Origin: Telmatactis stephensoni
Taxonomy: Eukaryota; Cnidaria; Anthozoa; Actiniaria; Isophelliidae
DNA length: 64,000 nt
Assembly: GCA_029948255.1 (NCBI GenBank)
Contig: JALIZF010001728.1
Coordinates: 1-64,000 of the forward strand
Direction: 5' to 3'
Shown: positions 21,336 through 33,154 of the stretch, in pieces
Numbering within the stretch: position 1 is the stretch's first letter
Layout: the number at the start of each line of letters is the position of its first letter
Program-made: the position numbers and the translations under genes
Notes under the pieces: generated by a model
Told to the model about the DNA's origin: nothing
What the model saw: the letters and a program-made list of their open reading frames with translations, nothing else
Database searches by the model: none

Positions 21336-24300
21336 TAATTGAAGCATGAAGGACTGAATACAAAGTCCTGGCAAATTTTCAAGCCAACAAGGATTTGGCA
21401 TAAACATTTATAGGAGCGATATGATTACGTTGATTTTAAAAGTGTTCTAAACGTCTATCCAGTACTTTTCACCACCATATAATTTTGAGGTATATGACGA
21501 AGGCTGAACCCCACATATCTACCATAGTTTGTGCGCCACTGATTAAAACGAAAACTTTAGATCTCATAAAATCAGAATTTCTAGGAAACTTCAAACAAGA
21601 GAATTTGGTTGAACCGAAATAATAAGATATTCAGCCTAAATCTTCAATTTTGGTTTTTCTGCATTATATTTTATGTTCAAATGCCAAAACTCCCTTGAGA
21701 ATACCATCGCAGTAGTGAAAATTTACATAACAAAGGAAGCTAGCGAAAAGGATTCCGGAAGTGTAGGTATGTAACGTCGTCATTGTACAAGCTAAATGTA
21801 GCTTCCAAGATCTTACAAAAGGTGTCTGCAAACTGTGAAAAACAAAGCTCAAAATAAGTTTACAAGCCCTTTTAAATTGATTTTGAAAAGTCAACACGAA
21901 GAAGCGACCATCAATGCTAGCTGTCCCCTAAGGTGCAAGGCGTTACTGGACGTATGAACACAGAGAATGATTCATAGCACGTCCAGACAACGCCAATTTT
22001 GGTAGCCTTTGAAATTTTACTGATATATGTATTCTTTGATCCTAGAAATGAAAATAACCTTGAAATCTGCGAATTTACGAAGGGTTTGGCAACTTTTCAA
22101 ACCAGAAAAGTATTCTGATCTCAAAATAATAATAATCAATAAAGAACCTTGAGAAACAAAATTGCCTTTTTTGCAGCGTCATAATTTTAAAACTAGAACT
22201 TGATTGGTTACATCACGTTCCATCCTCTAAGCACATTCACCATAGTGTTCACGCTACTGACCAGAGAGAAACACTATACGTCTTTCTACTATACAGCAGA
22301 ATCTAAGGAATTTCAAACAGGAAATTAGGAAAAGGGAAACATTCAACCTTTATCTTCAATTATGATTTTTTTTCTGTATTCACAAGTTTCTATTTTTGCT
22401 AATATACAGGCATTGACCGGATATACACGTTGTATCTCTAAATATGAGAAATGTTTCGCTTCTTGCCTGTGAAATATAATAAACTAACAAACTGATGAGC
22501 ACAATCTGCAAACAGCTTTGCAACAACAACAATTTGAGTTAAACATTTATATATGTTATGATAACGTCGATTTTAGAACTGGACTAGTGTATTACACAAA
22601 GATATACTGAGATATGACGAAGGCTGACCCCCTAAGGGTCCCTTGGCACATTCTCCATAGTGCTTGTGCTACTGATCAGAAAAAAGAACCACTTTAGGCT
22701 TTATATAATCAGTCATCCAGTCTCCGCAGGAATTTTGAACAAGAGAAGCTGGTAAAATAGAAATAAAAATATATTCAGCCTTCAAATTCAAGTTCAAGTT
22801 CATTCAAAAAATATAATTAAGAATTTTACAAACCTATGTTTTCAATTGTGTTGTTGTTGTTTTCATTAACGAATTCCTTTTTTTTTTGCCAATAACCCAC
22901 TGTCTGACTGAAAAAAAAATACGTGTTGAAACATCTAGATTTGAAATATGCACGTTGTATCCATCTCTAAATATGACACGTTTTTCGATTGAGTTCTTGT
23001 CTGTGAAACAAAGAACTTACGAAAAACAACTTTTTTCAATCTGTGTACCTACGTTCGAGAAATTCCTGTGGTGCTATCAAAAGATATAATTAGTCATTAT
23101 GATAATTGAAGCATGAAGGACTGAATACAAAGTCCTGGCAAATTTTCAAGCCAACAAGGATTTGAGATAAATATTTTTAGGAGCGATTAATTTTTTTTTC
23201 TCATTAACAAATTCAATTTTTTTGCCAATGTACCAATGACTGCAATAAATACCTAGTGAAACAGCTAGATTTGAAGTATGCACGTTGTATCTTTAAATAT
23301 GAGAAGTTTTTCGAGTTTTTGCGTGTTGTACAAAGAACTCACGAAAAACAACTTTTTTCAAAGCCGTGTATCTGCGTTCGAGAAATGTCTGTGGTGCTAT
23401 CCAAAGATGTAATTAGTCATTATATAATAATTGAAGCATGAAGGACTGAATACAAAGTCCTGGCAAATTTTCAAGCACACAACGATTTGAGATAAACATT
23501 TATAGGAGCGATATGATTACGTTGATTTTAAAACTGGACTAAACGTCTATCGAGTACTTTTCACCACCATATAATTTTGAGGTATGACGAAGGCTGAACC
23601 CCACATATCTACCATAGTTTGTGCGCTACTGATTAAAACAAAATCTTTAGATCTTATAAAATCAGAATTTCTAGGAAACTTCAAACAAGAGAATTTGGTT
23701 GAACCGAAATAATAAGATATTCACCATAGTGTTCACGCTACTGACCAGAGAGAAACACTATACGTCTTTCTACTATACAGCAGAATCTAAGGAATTTCAA
23801 ACAGGAAATTAGGAAAAGGGAAACATTCAACCTTTATCTTCAATTGTGATTTTTTTTCTGTATTCACAAGTTTCTATTTTTGCTAATATACAGGCATTGA
23901 CCGGATATACACGTTGTATCTCTAAATATGAGAAATGTTTCGCTTCTTGCCTGTGAAATATAATAAACTAACAAACTGATGAGCACAATCTGCAAACAGC
24001 TTTGCAACAACAACAATTTGAGTTAAACATTTATATATGTTATGATAACGTCGATTTTAGAACTGGACTAGTGTATTACACAAAGATATACTGAGATATG
24101 ACGAAGGCTGACCCCCTAAGGGTCCCTTGGCACATTCTCCATAGTGCTTGTGCTACTGATCAGAAAAAAGAACCACTTTAGGCTTTATATAATCAGTCAT
24201 CCAGTCTCCGCAGGAATTTTGAACAAGAGAAGCTGGTAAAATAGAAATAAAAATATATTCAGCCTTCAAATTCAAGTTCAAGTTCATTCAAAAAATATAA

Positions 24301-24582
24301 TTAAGAATTTTACAAACCTATGTTTTCAATTGTGTTGTTGTTTTTTTCATTAACGAATTCCTTTTTTTTTTTTGCCAATAACCCACTGTCTGACTGAAAA
24401 AAATACGTGTTGAAACATCTAGATTTGAAATATGCACGTTGTATCCATCTCTAAATATGACACGTTTTTCGATTTCTTCTCTTTCAAACAAAGAACTTAC
24501 GAAAAACAACTTTTTTCAATCTGTGTACCTACGTTCGAGAAATTCCTGTGGTGCTATCAAAAGATATAATTTGCCATTATGA
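21336..24582. repeat. 3,247-bp tandem duplication, unit 1
   Basis: Every landmark recurs 3,247 bp later (for example 21664 to 24911, 22886 to 26133, 23256 to 26503, 24318 to 27565) with no difference that I noticed. Within the unit, about 22235-23098 is repeated again near 23720-24582. The boundaries fall in the shared 60-bp box, consistent with unequal exchange. Confidence 0.93.
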
Positions 24583-27500
24583 TAATTGAAGCATGAAGGA
24601 CTGAATACAAAGTCCTGGCAAATTTTCAAGCCAACAAGGATTTGGCATAAACATTTATAGGAGCGATATGATTACGTTGATTTTAAAAGTGTTCTAAACG
24701 TCTATCCAGTACTTTTCACCACCATATAATTTTGAGGTATATGACGAAGGCTGAACCCCACATATCTACCATAGTTTGTGCGCCACTGATTAAAACGAAA
24801 ACTTTAGATCTCATAAAATCAGAATTTCTAGGAAACTTCAAACAAGAGAATTTGGTTGAACCGAAATAATAAGATATTCAGCCTAAATCTTCAATTTTGG
24901 TTTTTCTGCATTATATTTTATGTTCAAATGCCAAAACTCCCTTGAGAATACCATCGCAGTAGTGAAAATTTACATAACAAAGGAAGCTAGCGAAAAGGAT
25001 TCCGGAAGTGTAGGTATGTAACGTCGTCATTGTACAAGCTAAATGTAGCTTCCAAGATCTTACAAAAGGTGTCTGCAAACTGTGAAAAACAAAGCTCAAA
25101 ATAAGTTTACAAGCCCTTTTAAATTGATTTTGAAAAGTCAACACGAAGAAGCGACCATCAATGCTAGCTGTCCCCTAAGGTGCAAGGCGTTACTGGACGT
25201 ATGAACACAGAGAATGATTCATAGCACGTCCAGACAACGCCAATTTTGGTAGCCTTTGAAATTTTACTGATATATGTATTCTTTGATCCTAGAAATGAAA
25301 ATAACCTTGAAATCTGCGAATTTACGAAGGGTTTGGCAACTTTTCAAACCAGAAAAGTATTCTGATCTCAAAATAATAATAATCAATAAAGAACCTTGAG
25401 AAACAAAATTGCCTTTTTTGCAGCGTCATAATTTTAAAACTAGAACTTGATTGGTTACATCACGTTCCATCCTCTAAGCACATTCACCATAGTGTTCACG
25501 CTACTGACCAGAGAGAAACACTATACGTCTTTCTACTATACAGCAGAATCTAAGGAATTTCAAACAGGAAATTAGGAAAAGGGAAACATTCAACCTTTAT
25601 CTTCAATTATGATTTTTTTTCTGTATTCACAAGTTTCTATTTTTGCTAATATACAGGCATTGACCGGATATACACGTTGTATCTCTAAATATGAGAAATG
25701 TTTCGCTTCTTGCCTGTGAAATATAATAAACTAACAAACTGATGAGCACAATCTGCAAACAGCTTTGCAACAACAACAATTTGAGTTAAACATTTATATA
25801 TGTTATGATAACGTCGATTTTAGAACTGGACTAGTGTATTACACAAAGATATACTGAGATATGACGAAGGCTGACCCCCTAAGGGTCCCTTGGCACATTC
25901 TCCATAGTGCTTGTGCTACTGATCAGAAAAAAGAACCACTTTAGGCTTTATATAATCAGTCATCCAGTCTCCGCAGGAATTTTGAACAAGAGAAGCTGGT
26001 AAAATAGAAATAAAAATATATTCAGCCTTCAAATTCAAGTTCAAGTTCATTCAAAAAATATAATTAAGAATTTTACAAACCTATGTTTTCAATTGTGTTG
26101 TTGTTGTTTTCATTAACGAATTCCTTTTTTTTTTGCCAATAACCCACTGTCTGACTGAAAAAAAAATACGTGTTGAAACATCTAGATTTGAAATATGCAC
26201 GTTGTATCCATCTCTAAATATGACACGTTTTTCGATTGAGTTCTTGTCTGTGAAACAAAGAACTTACGAAAAACAACTTTTTTCAATCTGTGTACCTACG
26301 TTCGAGAAATTCCTGTGGTGCTATCAAAAGATATAATTAGTCATTATGATAATTGAAGCATGAAGGACTGAATACAAAGTCCTGGCAAATTTTCAAGCCA
26401 ACAAGGATTTGAGATAAATATTTTTAGGAGCGATTAATTTTTTTTTCTCATTAACAAATTCAATTTTTTTGCCAATGTACCAATGACTGCAATAAATACC
26501 TAGTGAAACAGCTAGATTTGAAGTATGCACGTTGTATCTTTAAATATGAGAAGTTTTTCGAGTTTTTGCGTGTTGTACAAAGAACTCACGAAAAACAACT
26601 TTTTTCAAAGCCGTGTATCTGCGTTCGAGAAATGTCTGTGGTGCTATCCAAAGATGTAATTAGTCATTATATAATAATTGAAGCATGAAGGACTGAATAC
26701 AAAGTCCTGGCAAATTTTCAAGCACACAACGATTTGAGATAAACATTTATAGGAGCGATATGATTACGTTGATTTTAAAACTGGACTAAACGTCTATCGA
26801 GTACTTTTCACCACCATATAATTTTGAGGTATGACGAAGGCTGAACCCCACATATCTACCATAGTTTGTGCGCTACTGATTAAAACAAAATCTTTAGATC
26901 TTATAAAATCAGAATTTCTAGGAAACTTCAAACAAGAGAATTTGGTTGAACCGAAATAATAAGATATTCACCATAGTGTTCACGCTACTGACCAGAGAGA
27001 AACACTATACGTCTTTCTACTATACAGCAGAATCTAAGGAATTTCAAACAGGAAATTAGGAAAAGGGAAACATTCAACCTTTATCTTCAATTGTGATTTT
27101 TTTTCTGTATTCACAAGTTTCTATTTTTGCTAATATACAGGCATTGACCGGATATACACGTTGTATCTCTAAATATGAGAAATGTTTCGCTTCTTGCCTG
27201 TGAAATATAATAAACTAACAAACTGATGAGCACAATCTGCAAACAGCTTTGCAACAACAACAATTTGAGTTAAACATTTATATATGTTATGATAACGTCG
27301 ATTTTAGAACTGGACTAGTGTATTACACAAAGATATACTGAGATATGACGAAGGCTGACCCCCTAAGGGTCCCTTGGCACATTCTCCATAGTGCTTGTGC
27401 TACTGATCAGAAAAAAGAACCACTTTAGGCTTTATATAATCAGTCATCCAGTCTCCGCAGGAATTTTGAACAAGAGAAGCTGGTAAAATAGAAATAAAAA

Positions 27501-27829
27501 TATATTCAGCCTTCAAATTCAAGTTCAAGTTCATTCAAAAAATATAATTAAGAATTTTACAAACCTATGTTTTCAATTGTGTTGTTGTTTTTTTCATTAA
27601 CGAATTCCTTTTTTTTTTTTGCCAATAACCCACTGTCTGACTGAAAAAAATACGTGTTGAAACATCTAGATTTGAAATATGCACGTTGTATCCATCTCTA
27701 AATATGACACGTTTTTCGATTTCTTCTCTTTCAAACAAAGAACTTACGAAAAACAACTTTTTTCAATCTGTGTACCTACGTTCGAGAAATTCCTGTGGTG
27801 CTATCAAAAGATATAATTTGCCATTATGA
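24583..27829. repeat. 3,247-bp tandem duplication, unit 2
   Basis: Near-identical second copy of 21336-24582. After the next 60-bp box it diverges (gagataaatataata in place of ggcataaacattta), which marks the right breakpoint. Confidence 0.93.
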
Positions 27830-28920
27830 TAATTGAAGCATGAAGGACTGAATACAAAGTCCTGGCAAATTTTCAAGCCAACAAGGATTTGAGATAAATA
27901 TAATATTTGTAGGAGCAATATGATAACGTTGATTTTAGAACTGGACTAAACATCTATGTAGTATATTACACCACCATATAATTTTCAGATATGATTAAGA
28001 CTGATCCCCTTAGCACATTCGCCATAGTTTTTGTGCTAATGATCAGAAAAATTCAAACAAGAGGGCTGTAGTCAACTAGGAATAGTGAAAAATTTTAGCC
28101 TTAATCTTCAATTGTGTTTTTTTTTTTCTCATTAATGATTCCATTTTTTTGCCAATGTACCATTGACTGCAAAACAATACCTGGTGAAACAGCTAGATTT
28201 GAAATATGCACGTTGTATCGTTAAATATGAGACGTTTTTCGAGTTTTTGCGTGTTGTACAAAGAACTCACGAAAAACAACTTTTTTCGATTCTGTGTATC
28301 TGCGTTCGAGAAATGTCTGTGGTGCTATCAAAAGATGTAATTAGTCATTATATAATAATTGAAGCATGAAGTCTTGGCAAATGTCCAAGCCAACAAGGAT
28401 TTGAGATAAATATTTTTAGGTGCGATATGATTCAGACGTTGATTTTAAAACTGGAGTAAACGTCAATCTAGTATTAGACCACCATATAATTTTGAGATAT
28501 GATGGAGACTGATCCCCTTAGCACATTTAGCAAAAATTCAAGCAAGTCAAACAGAAATAGTAAAAAAATTTTAGCCTTAATCTTCAAGTGGTGTTCTTTT
28601 TTTCTTATTAATGATTTCCGGCAATTTTTTTGCCAATGTACCATTGACTACAAAAAATACCTGATGAAACAGCTAGGTTTGAAATATGCACGTTTTATCC
28701 CTAAATATGAAAAGATTCTTGCTTCTTGCCTGTGAAGCAAAGAACACCTAAGATTAATCTTTTTTTTTTGTTTTTATACATTTGCGTTCGAGAAAAGTGT
28801 GCGGTGCTATCAAACGATTTGCACGAAAAGAATCGAAGCATGAAGGACGGAATATAAAGTCCTGGTAACTATTCAAGCCAACAGGAATTTGAGATAAACA
28901 TTTTTAGCAGCGACATTTCA

Positions 28921-29519
28921 ACAATGAATTACTACCTTACAGCAAGTACTAAGAGCTTAATTACTTATTCTAAATTTAGGGTCAAATCAAACAATACATA
29001 GTACAAAGATTCGGAGCGTTTTTGCCACAGAAAGATATATTGTATTGTTTCTTAAAGATATATTGTATTGTTTTCTTCCGAAGGCCGAGTTACACGCCCA
29101 CCTGATATGTCCTAGCTGTCGGCACGATTTTGGATAAGCTTCGTTCGGAAAAAAAGGAATCCTATTTCTCACAATAGCTAGAATTTCGTGCTTATTGCAC
29201 CAAATATATCAGACTTGTTAAGCCATCAAGACAGTGTTTTCAAGGATCTGATTTCGAGATGTTTCTGAATCTGTTGCCAGACATGTTCATATATCAACCC
29301 TGTGGCGCAGCACATTAACAAAACCCGACCTAGTAAGGGAGGACTATGCATTTACGTACGAAAAGTTACTCGGGAGAGTAGCTTGAGCATTGGTTCGTTT
29401 TTGAGTTACTGTAGTAATATATATACAAATCATTAAGTCAAGTAATGGTTCAATAAGGGGTTAGTAATTGATTGTTCTAATGCCAGAAAATCAGTAGAAT
29501 CATCAAGCTAGGAGCCTCG
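28921..29519. other. No recognisable gene
   Basis: AT-rich transition between the satellite and the right duplication arm. Confidence 0.5.
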
Positions 29520-29562
29520 TCGCCTGATGTGAAATACAATATTCAGATAATCATATGAAATC

Positions 29563-29602
29563 AAGTACTTGAAAGTACTTAAGAAGTACTTGAAGTGAAT
29601 AA
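29563..29602 (+). promoter_or_regulatory. Triple AGTACTT motif cluster, upstream of peptide gene
   Basis: TCAAGTACTTGA, AAGTACTTAA and GAAGTACTTGAAG lie about 10-11 bp apart, about 185-220 bp before the ATG at 29784. The cluster is conserved with 8752-8792. The first motif is itself palindromic. Confidence 0.45.
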
Positions 29603-29783
29603 TGATATTTACACTAACAAAGCTATTTTAAGCCCGCCATTAAGTCTATTTATCGAATTATTTTTGGACAAGAAAAATGAATAATTCAATTAGAATGGTT
29701 TAGAGAGCGCCCGTACTTGAAAACAGTTGAGTTGGCTGCTCACCTGAAATCAGTTGAGTTGGGTGCATTGGACTGATTCAATC

Positions 29784-30831
29784 ATGAAGTTCTCACTTGC
29801 TCTCCTGTTTTTCGTCGGTTTTATTGCCCTGGTGGTTTCTGCTCCTACACAGGAGAATGATCATCCTGAACCAAAAGTGACCGAAGAAGAAGAGGAAGAT
29901 AATCCTGGTAGGAAACTTTTCAAACATATATTTTATGAGAAACGTCATTACTAATTTCGGGAATATTTGTCTACAGAAGAGGATGATGAAGCACAAGATG
30001 ATCAAGAAGGTAAAATAAGTTGAAGAACATGCTTTTGATGAAGAAGGGTAAATTTAGTTCAGAAAAGACAAATTGATTCTACTTTTTAATTTTTTATTGA
30101 TTTGTAGATGACCCTGACAATGGAGAAGCAAAGAATGGACTTCAAGATCCAGCTTCAGGTAAATCTCTACGTTCATTTTGGTGTTTTTGTCGCTTATGCA
30201 GGGTGCATTTTACATTATCTTATTTTAGATAGTGGAAAAAGTACGTTTTTCCTGAAATTTCATGTAAAATTTTGTAGCCTATTGGTAGTTTTAATGGCCT
30301 TCAAAGTTAGGCGGTATTTGAGTGTTTTATAAATCAAGCACACATAGTTATCGTATTTGATATTGTGGTTGTTAAATGATGTTATATAAAAACATAAAAA
30401 AGAAGGTCACGAAGGCTCCTGAAATTCCTCACATAAATATTGGGACAACATTAGAGACATCCTGAGAATTGGGGTAGTTCAGTTCCAGTTAATAAAAACC
30501 TGTTACAGTAAAACCTTCAGAGGTATGAGTTTAAAGACACCCTGTAAATATCACCTTACAACAGGACACGAAATCTCCTACATATATCCAGAAGTACCCA
30601 GCAATGCTCACTCGTATTTTTAACTTAACGTAATTATATGTGATATTATATATTCATATAATTATATGTGATATTCATATAATTATTTCAGCTGTGAAAA
30701 GGGGACGTCGTTGCTGCCACTACCGTTATTATTGCTACCATTACTATTGCAAGAAATGTTACTGGGGCAGATGCTACTGGCACTATTGTCGACGCTGCAC
30801 ATGGTACTGCATCCGTTACTGTTGGGGCTAA
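29784..30831 (+). CDS. Secreted Tyr/Cys-rich prepropeptide, AMP- or toxin-like (115 aa, 4 exons)
   Basis: Exons are 29784-29907, 29977-30009, 30108-30158 and 30692-30831. All introns are GT-AG and phase 1, matching the paralogue at 7342-8593 exon for exon (exons 2 and 3 are the same length). Residues 1-20 form a signal peptide (MKFSLALLFFVGF... VVSA). Residues 21-69 carry about 22 acidic residues and no Cys. A Val-Lys-Arg site then releases a 42-residue peptide with 11 Tyr, 4 Trp, 7 Arg, 2 Lys and ten Cys in the same CC-x5-C-x4-C-x2-C-x4-C-x4-C-x2-C-x3-C-x3-C framework. It ends in Cys-Trp-Gly, so C-terminal amidation is possible. Ten Cys permit five disulfides. Antimicrobial, toxin and structural (nematocyst or mucus) roles are all open. 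I do not recognise the family. Confidence 0.9.
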
Positions 30832-30985
30832 ATCAGTAAAGATGCAAGGAAAATTCTCAAAAAGTCATTTAACTACTGCTAACATAAGTAAATGGTGATC
30901 AGCAATTTGCCTCTAAGTAAATGTTGAATCTTTTTAAGTCAGTTTGATTATCAAGATTGCATACTAAACTGTAATTTAAGCTAGA

Positions 30986-30991
30986 AATAAA
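30986..30991 (+). terminator. Polyadenylation signal AATAAA of the Tyr-rich peptide gene
   Basis: AATAAA about 155 bp after the stop codon, in the context gctagAAATAAACCGC shared with the paralogue. Confidence 0.7.
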
Positions 30992-31067
30992 CCGCATTTT
31001 AAAATCAAATTAATGTTTTGTTTTCATTTGATATACGTTTAGTTGTATAACTACAAAACTCCGATTA

Positions 31068-31070
31068 AAG

Positions 31071-31116
<46 letters not shown>

Positions 31117-31117
31117 A
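31068..31117. repeat. (CAA)n microsatellite
   Basis: About 15 CAA units inside the right duplication arm. The left arm has a GTT/GGT mixture at the same place. Confidence 0.95.
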
Positions 31118-31330
31118 GAAATCCCAATAACACCATTTAGAAACACTGAGATACTGTAACGAGAACGATGCTTTGACTGGGGGGAGCTTCTTCACTGAAC
31201 TGTATCTGACCTTTTATTTTAATCGTAATTGCATCATGTGTTGACTTCTATTTCTGGTGTTATCAGTTTCCAGCACTTACAGAAACATGAAACCAAAGTC
31301 GTAGCCTGGTTATCCGCTGCGTTTAATAAC

Positions 31331-32690
31331 TGGTTACCATATTTAACCAGTCGATGCTCAATTGTGTTACTCGGCGGGTTCCGTATAAACCAGATGGTAT
31401 CTAGAGCGCATGCTCGGTACCAATCGTAGACCACCTCAGGCGAAAGTTGTCGTCTTGATGACGTCTTCAAGAAAAATAACGCTTCGTGGAGTTACAATCT
31501 TGGACATAAATGTGGCGCCTCTCGTACTTCAGTCGTCCGATCACGTGTAGGGCAAGACTTGAAGCGCTTTTAAGTTACGAAACGCGTGGGTTTACATCCG
31601 CTGCTTTGTATCTTGCTCCTGATGAATAGTACACAAGCAGTTTCGGCGACCTTTCCGTCGGTTCCCCTTTTGTACGAGACGCGACCACAGTCCTATCTAT
31701 TTGAGCTCACCTAGATTTTACTCAGATTTACCTGTATGTTATTCATGTTATTTTTCGCTACCCACATCGATTGTTTACCTTACACCATTTATCTATACAC
31801 TCTATTATTTTATGTCTATGTTTTGTTTCGTATGTCTCGCTACATCATTCCCTCTACGCACATTTTACCTACATTCCTAACGTTCCTTTCCTCACCACAC
31901 TACATTCCTTATCCACACACCCCTCCCCTCCCCACAACCATTTTTTCTTTACACGGTTTTGCCCTCTTTTATTTTTAATTTTTATTCATTTTTTCTTTTT
32001 TCTTTTTTTTTTCTTTTTCTTTTCTTTTTTCATTATTTTTTATGTTTTCTTTCTTTCTTTATTTTCTCCTATTTCACTATTTTAGCTATCCACTTTTCGA
32101 TTTTGTCTTCTCTTTTCAAAACATTTTTCCTCTTTTTGTTTTTGTTTTTGTTTTATCCCCTTTTTTACCTATTTATTTAGTTTATTTATTTTTTTACTTA
32201 TTTATCTTTCTTTCTATTTTTCATTCCACTTTTTTACCTATTTATTTAGTTTCTTAATTGCATACCCTATATACACTATACACACTTTTTTTTGCATACA
32301 ACCAAATGCCCTATTGAATTGCACATCCTATATATACAAAAGTGGCATTCTCATGTCCAATTCAAATAGAAGCGTTTTCCACTACGATACTATACTCTTT
32401 CTTCCCTCTATCCCCGGGATCAGTTGCAGGCTGAGAGAAGCATCTGGGCCCCAGGTGATCAACATTGTGTTTGGTGGGGCGGGGAGAGGGATTTTGGCTC
32501 CAAATGTGAGGTGACGCACACATTTCCTCCAAAACAGGAAAATTCTTAACCCTTTTTGTCCATTATTTATTATTAAATATTCTAATATGAAAGTGCAGTA
32601 TTTGTACCACAGATGTGACGTCGTAGCATTCGATGGTTAATTAGAGCTAAGTAGAATTAATAACAGCTAATTATCAGAGAATCAAGAAAA
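31331..32690. other. No gene; T/C-rich low-complexity DNA
   Basis: Positions 31730-32250 are strongly T-rich with short C-containing runs (ttattta, ttttttcttt), giving several overlapping Phe/Leu/Tyr-rich frames in every phase. These are compositional artefacts. Confidence 0.7.
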
Positions 32691-33117
32691 ATGGTTTTTA
32701 AAGGAGCTATCGAAGGCAGCGTAAAGGCATATGTCTTACTATGCATTAAAATACAAGCAAGCAAAAACGCAGAACTGGCAGAAAAGCTGGGTGTTTCATT
32801 GGCGACAGTCTATAAAGTCAAGGAAGATGGTTTGGCGTGTCTAAAAAGACCAATATCAAGAAAAGCCCTGGAAGTCCACGAAAGATAAATGTTAGACTAG
32901 AGAGATTGATAGTTCGTCAAGTTAAAGCCAGTTCTGCGTCAGTCTAATCGAAACTTCACTTCTGGTAAACTCATTGAGGCATGCGGTGTAAATGCGTGGT
33001 CACCAACCGAACAGTTTGCCATGTGCTAAACAAACACGAATATGGGTATAGCTAGGCAAGCCCCCAAAAGGGGGTATTTCATTCCAAGGACATTCTATGC
33101 AGATACAGCTATGCCAA

Positions 33118-33154
<37 letters not shown>

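Larger units (their letters stand above)
17320..28920. repeat. Long-unit satellite complex with higher-order structure
   Basis: Diverged monomers of a few hundred bp recur throughout. Each carries a block around gaaacagctagatttgaa, atgcacgttgtatc, cgttcgagaaatgtctgtgg and gtgctatcaaaag, followed by a box of about 60 bp (attgaagcatgaaggactg, tcctggcaaattttcaagcc). The box occurs near 18047, 21337, 23104, 23429, 24584, 26351, 26676, 27831, 28356 and 28832. Repeated small frames of 60-68 codons fall in the same part of the monomer but differ by frameshifts, so coding is unlikely. Confidence 0.88.
29520..31330 (+). repeat. Right arm of inverted segmental duplication
   Basis: Counterpart of 6815-8870 on the other strand. 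It contains the Tyr-rich peptide gene and the AGTACTT cluster. The 3' flank has a pure (CAA)n tract at 31068-31117 where the left arm has mixed GTT/GGT repeats. Similarity ends near 31330, after a shared GGTTATCCGCTGCG-like block. Confidence 0.88.

Noticed and set aside
31736..32257. Phe/Leu/Tyr-rich frames as small membrane proteins
   Set aside because: They lie in T-rich low-complexity DNA with overlapping open frames in all three phases and no splice or promoter context.
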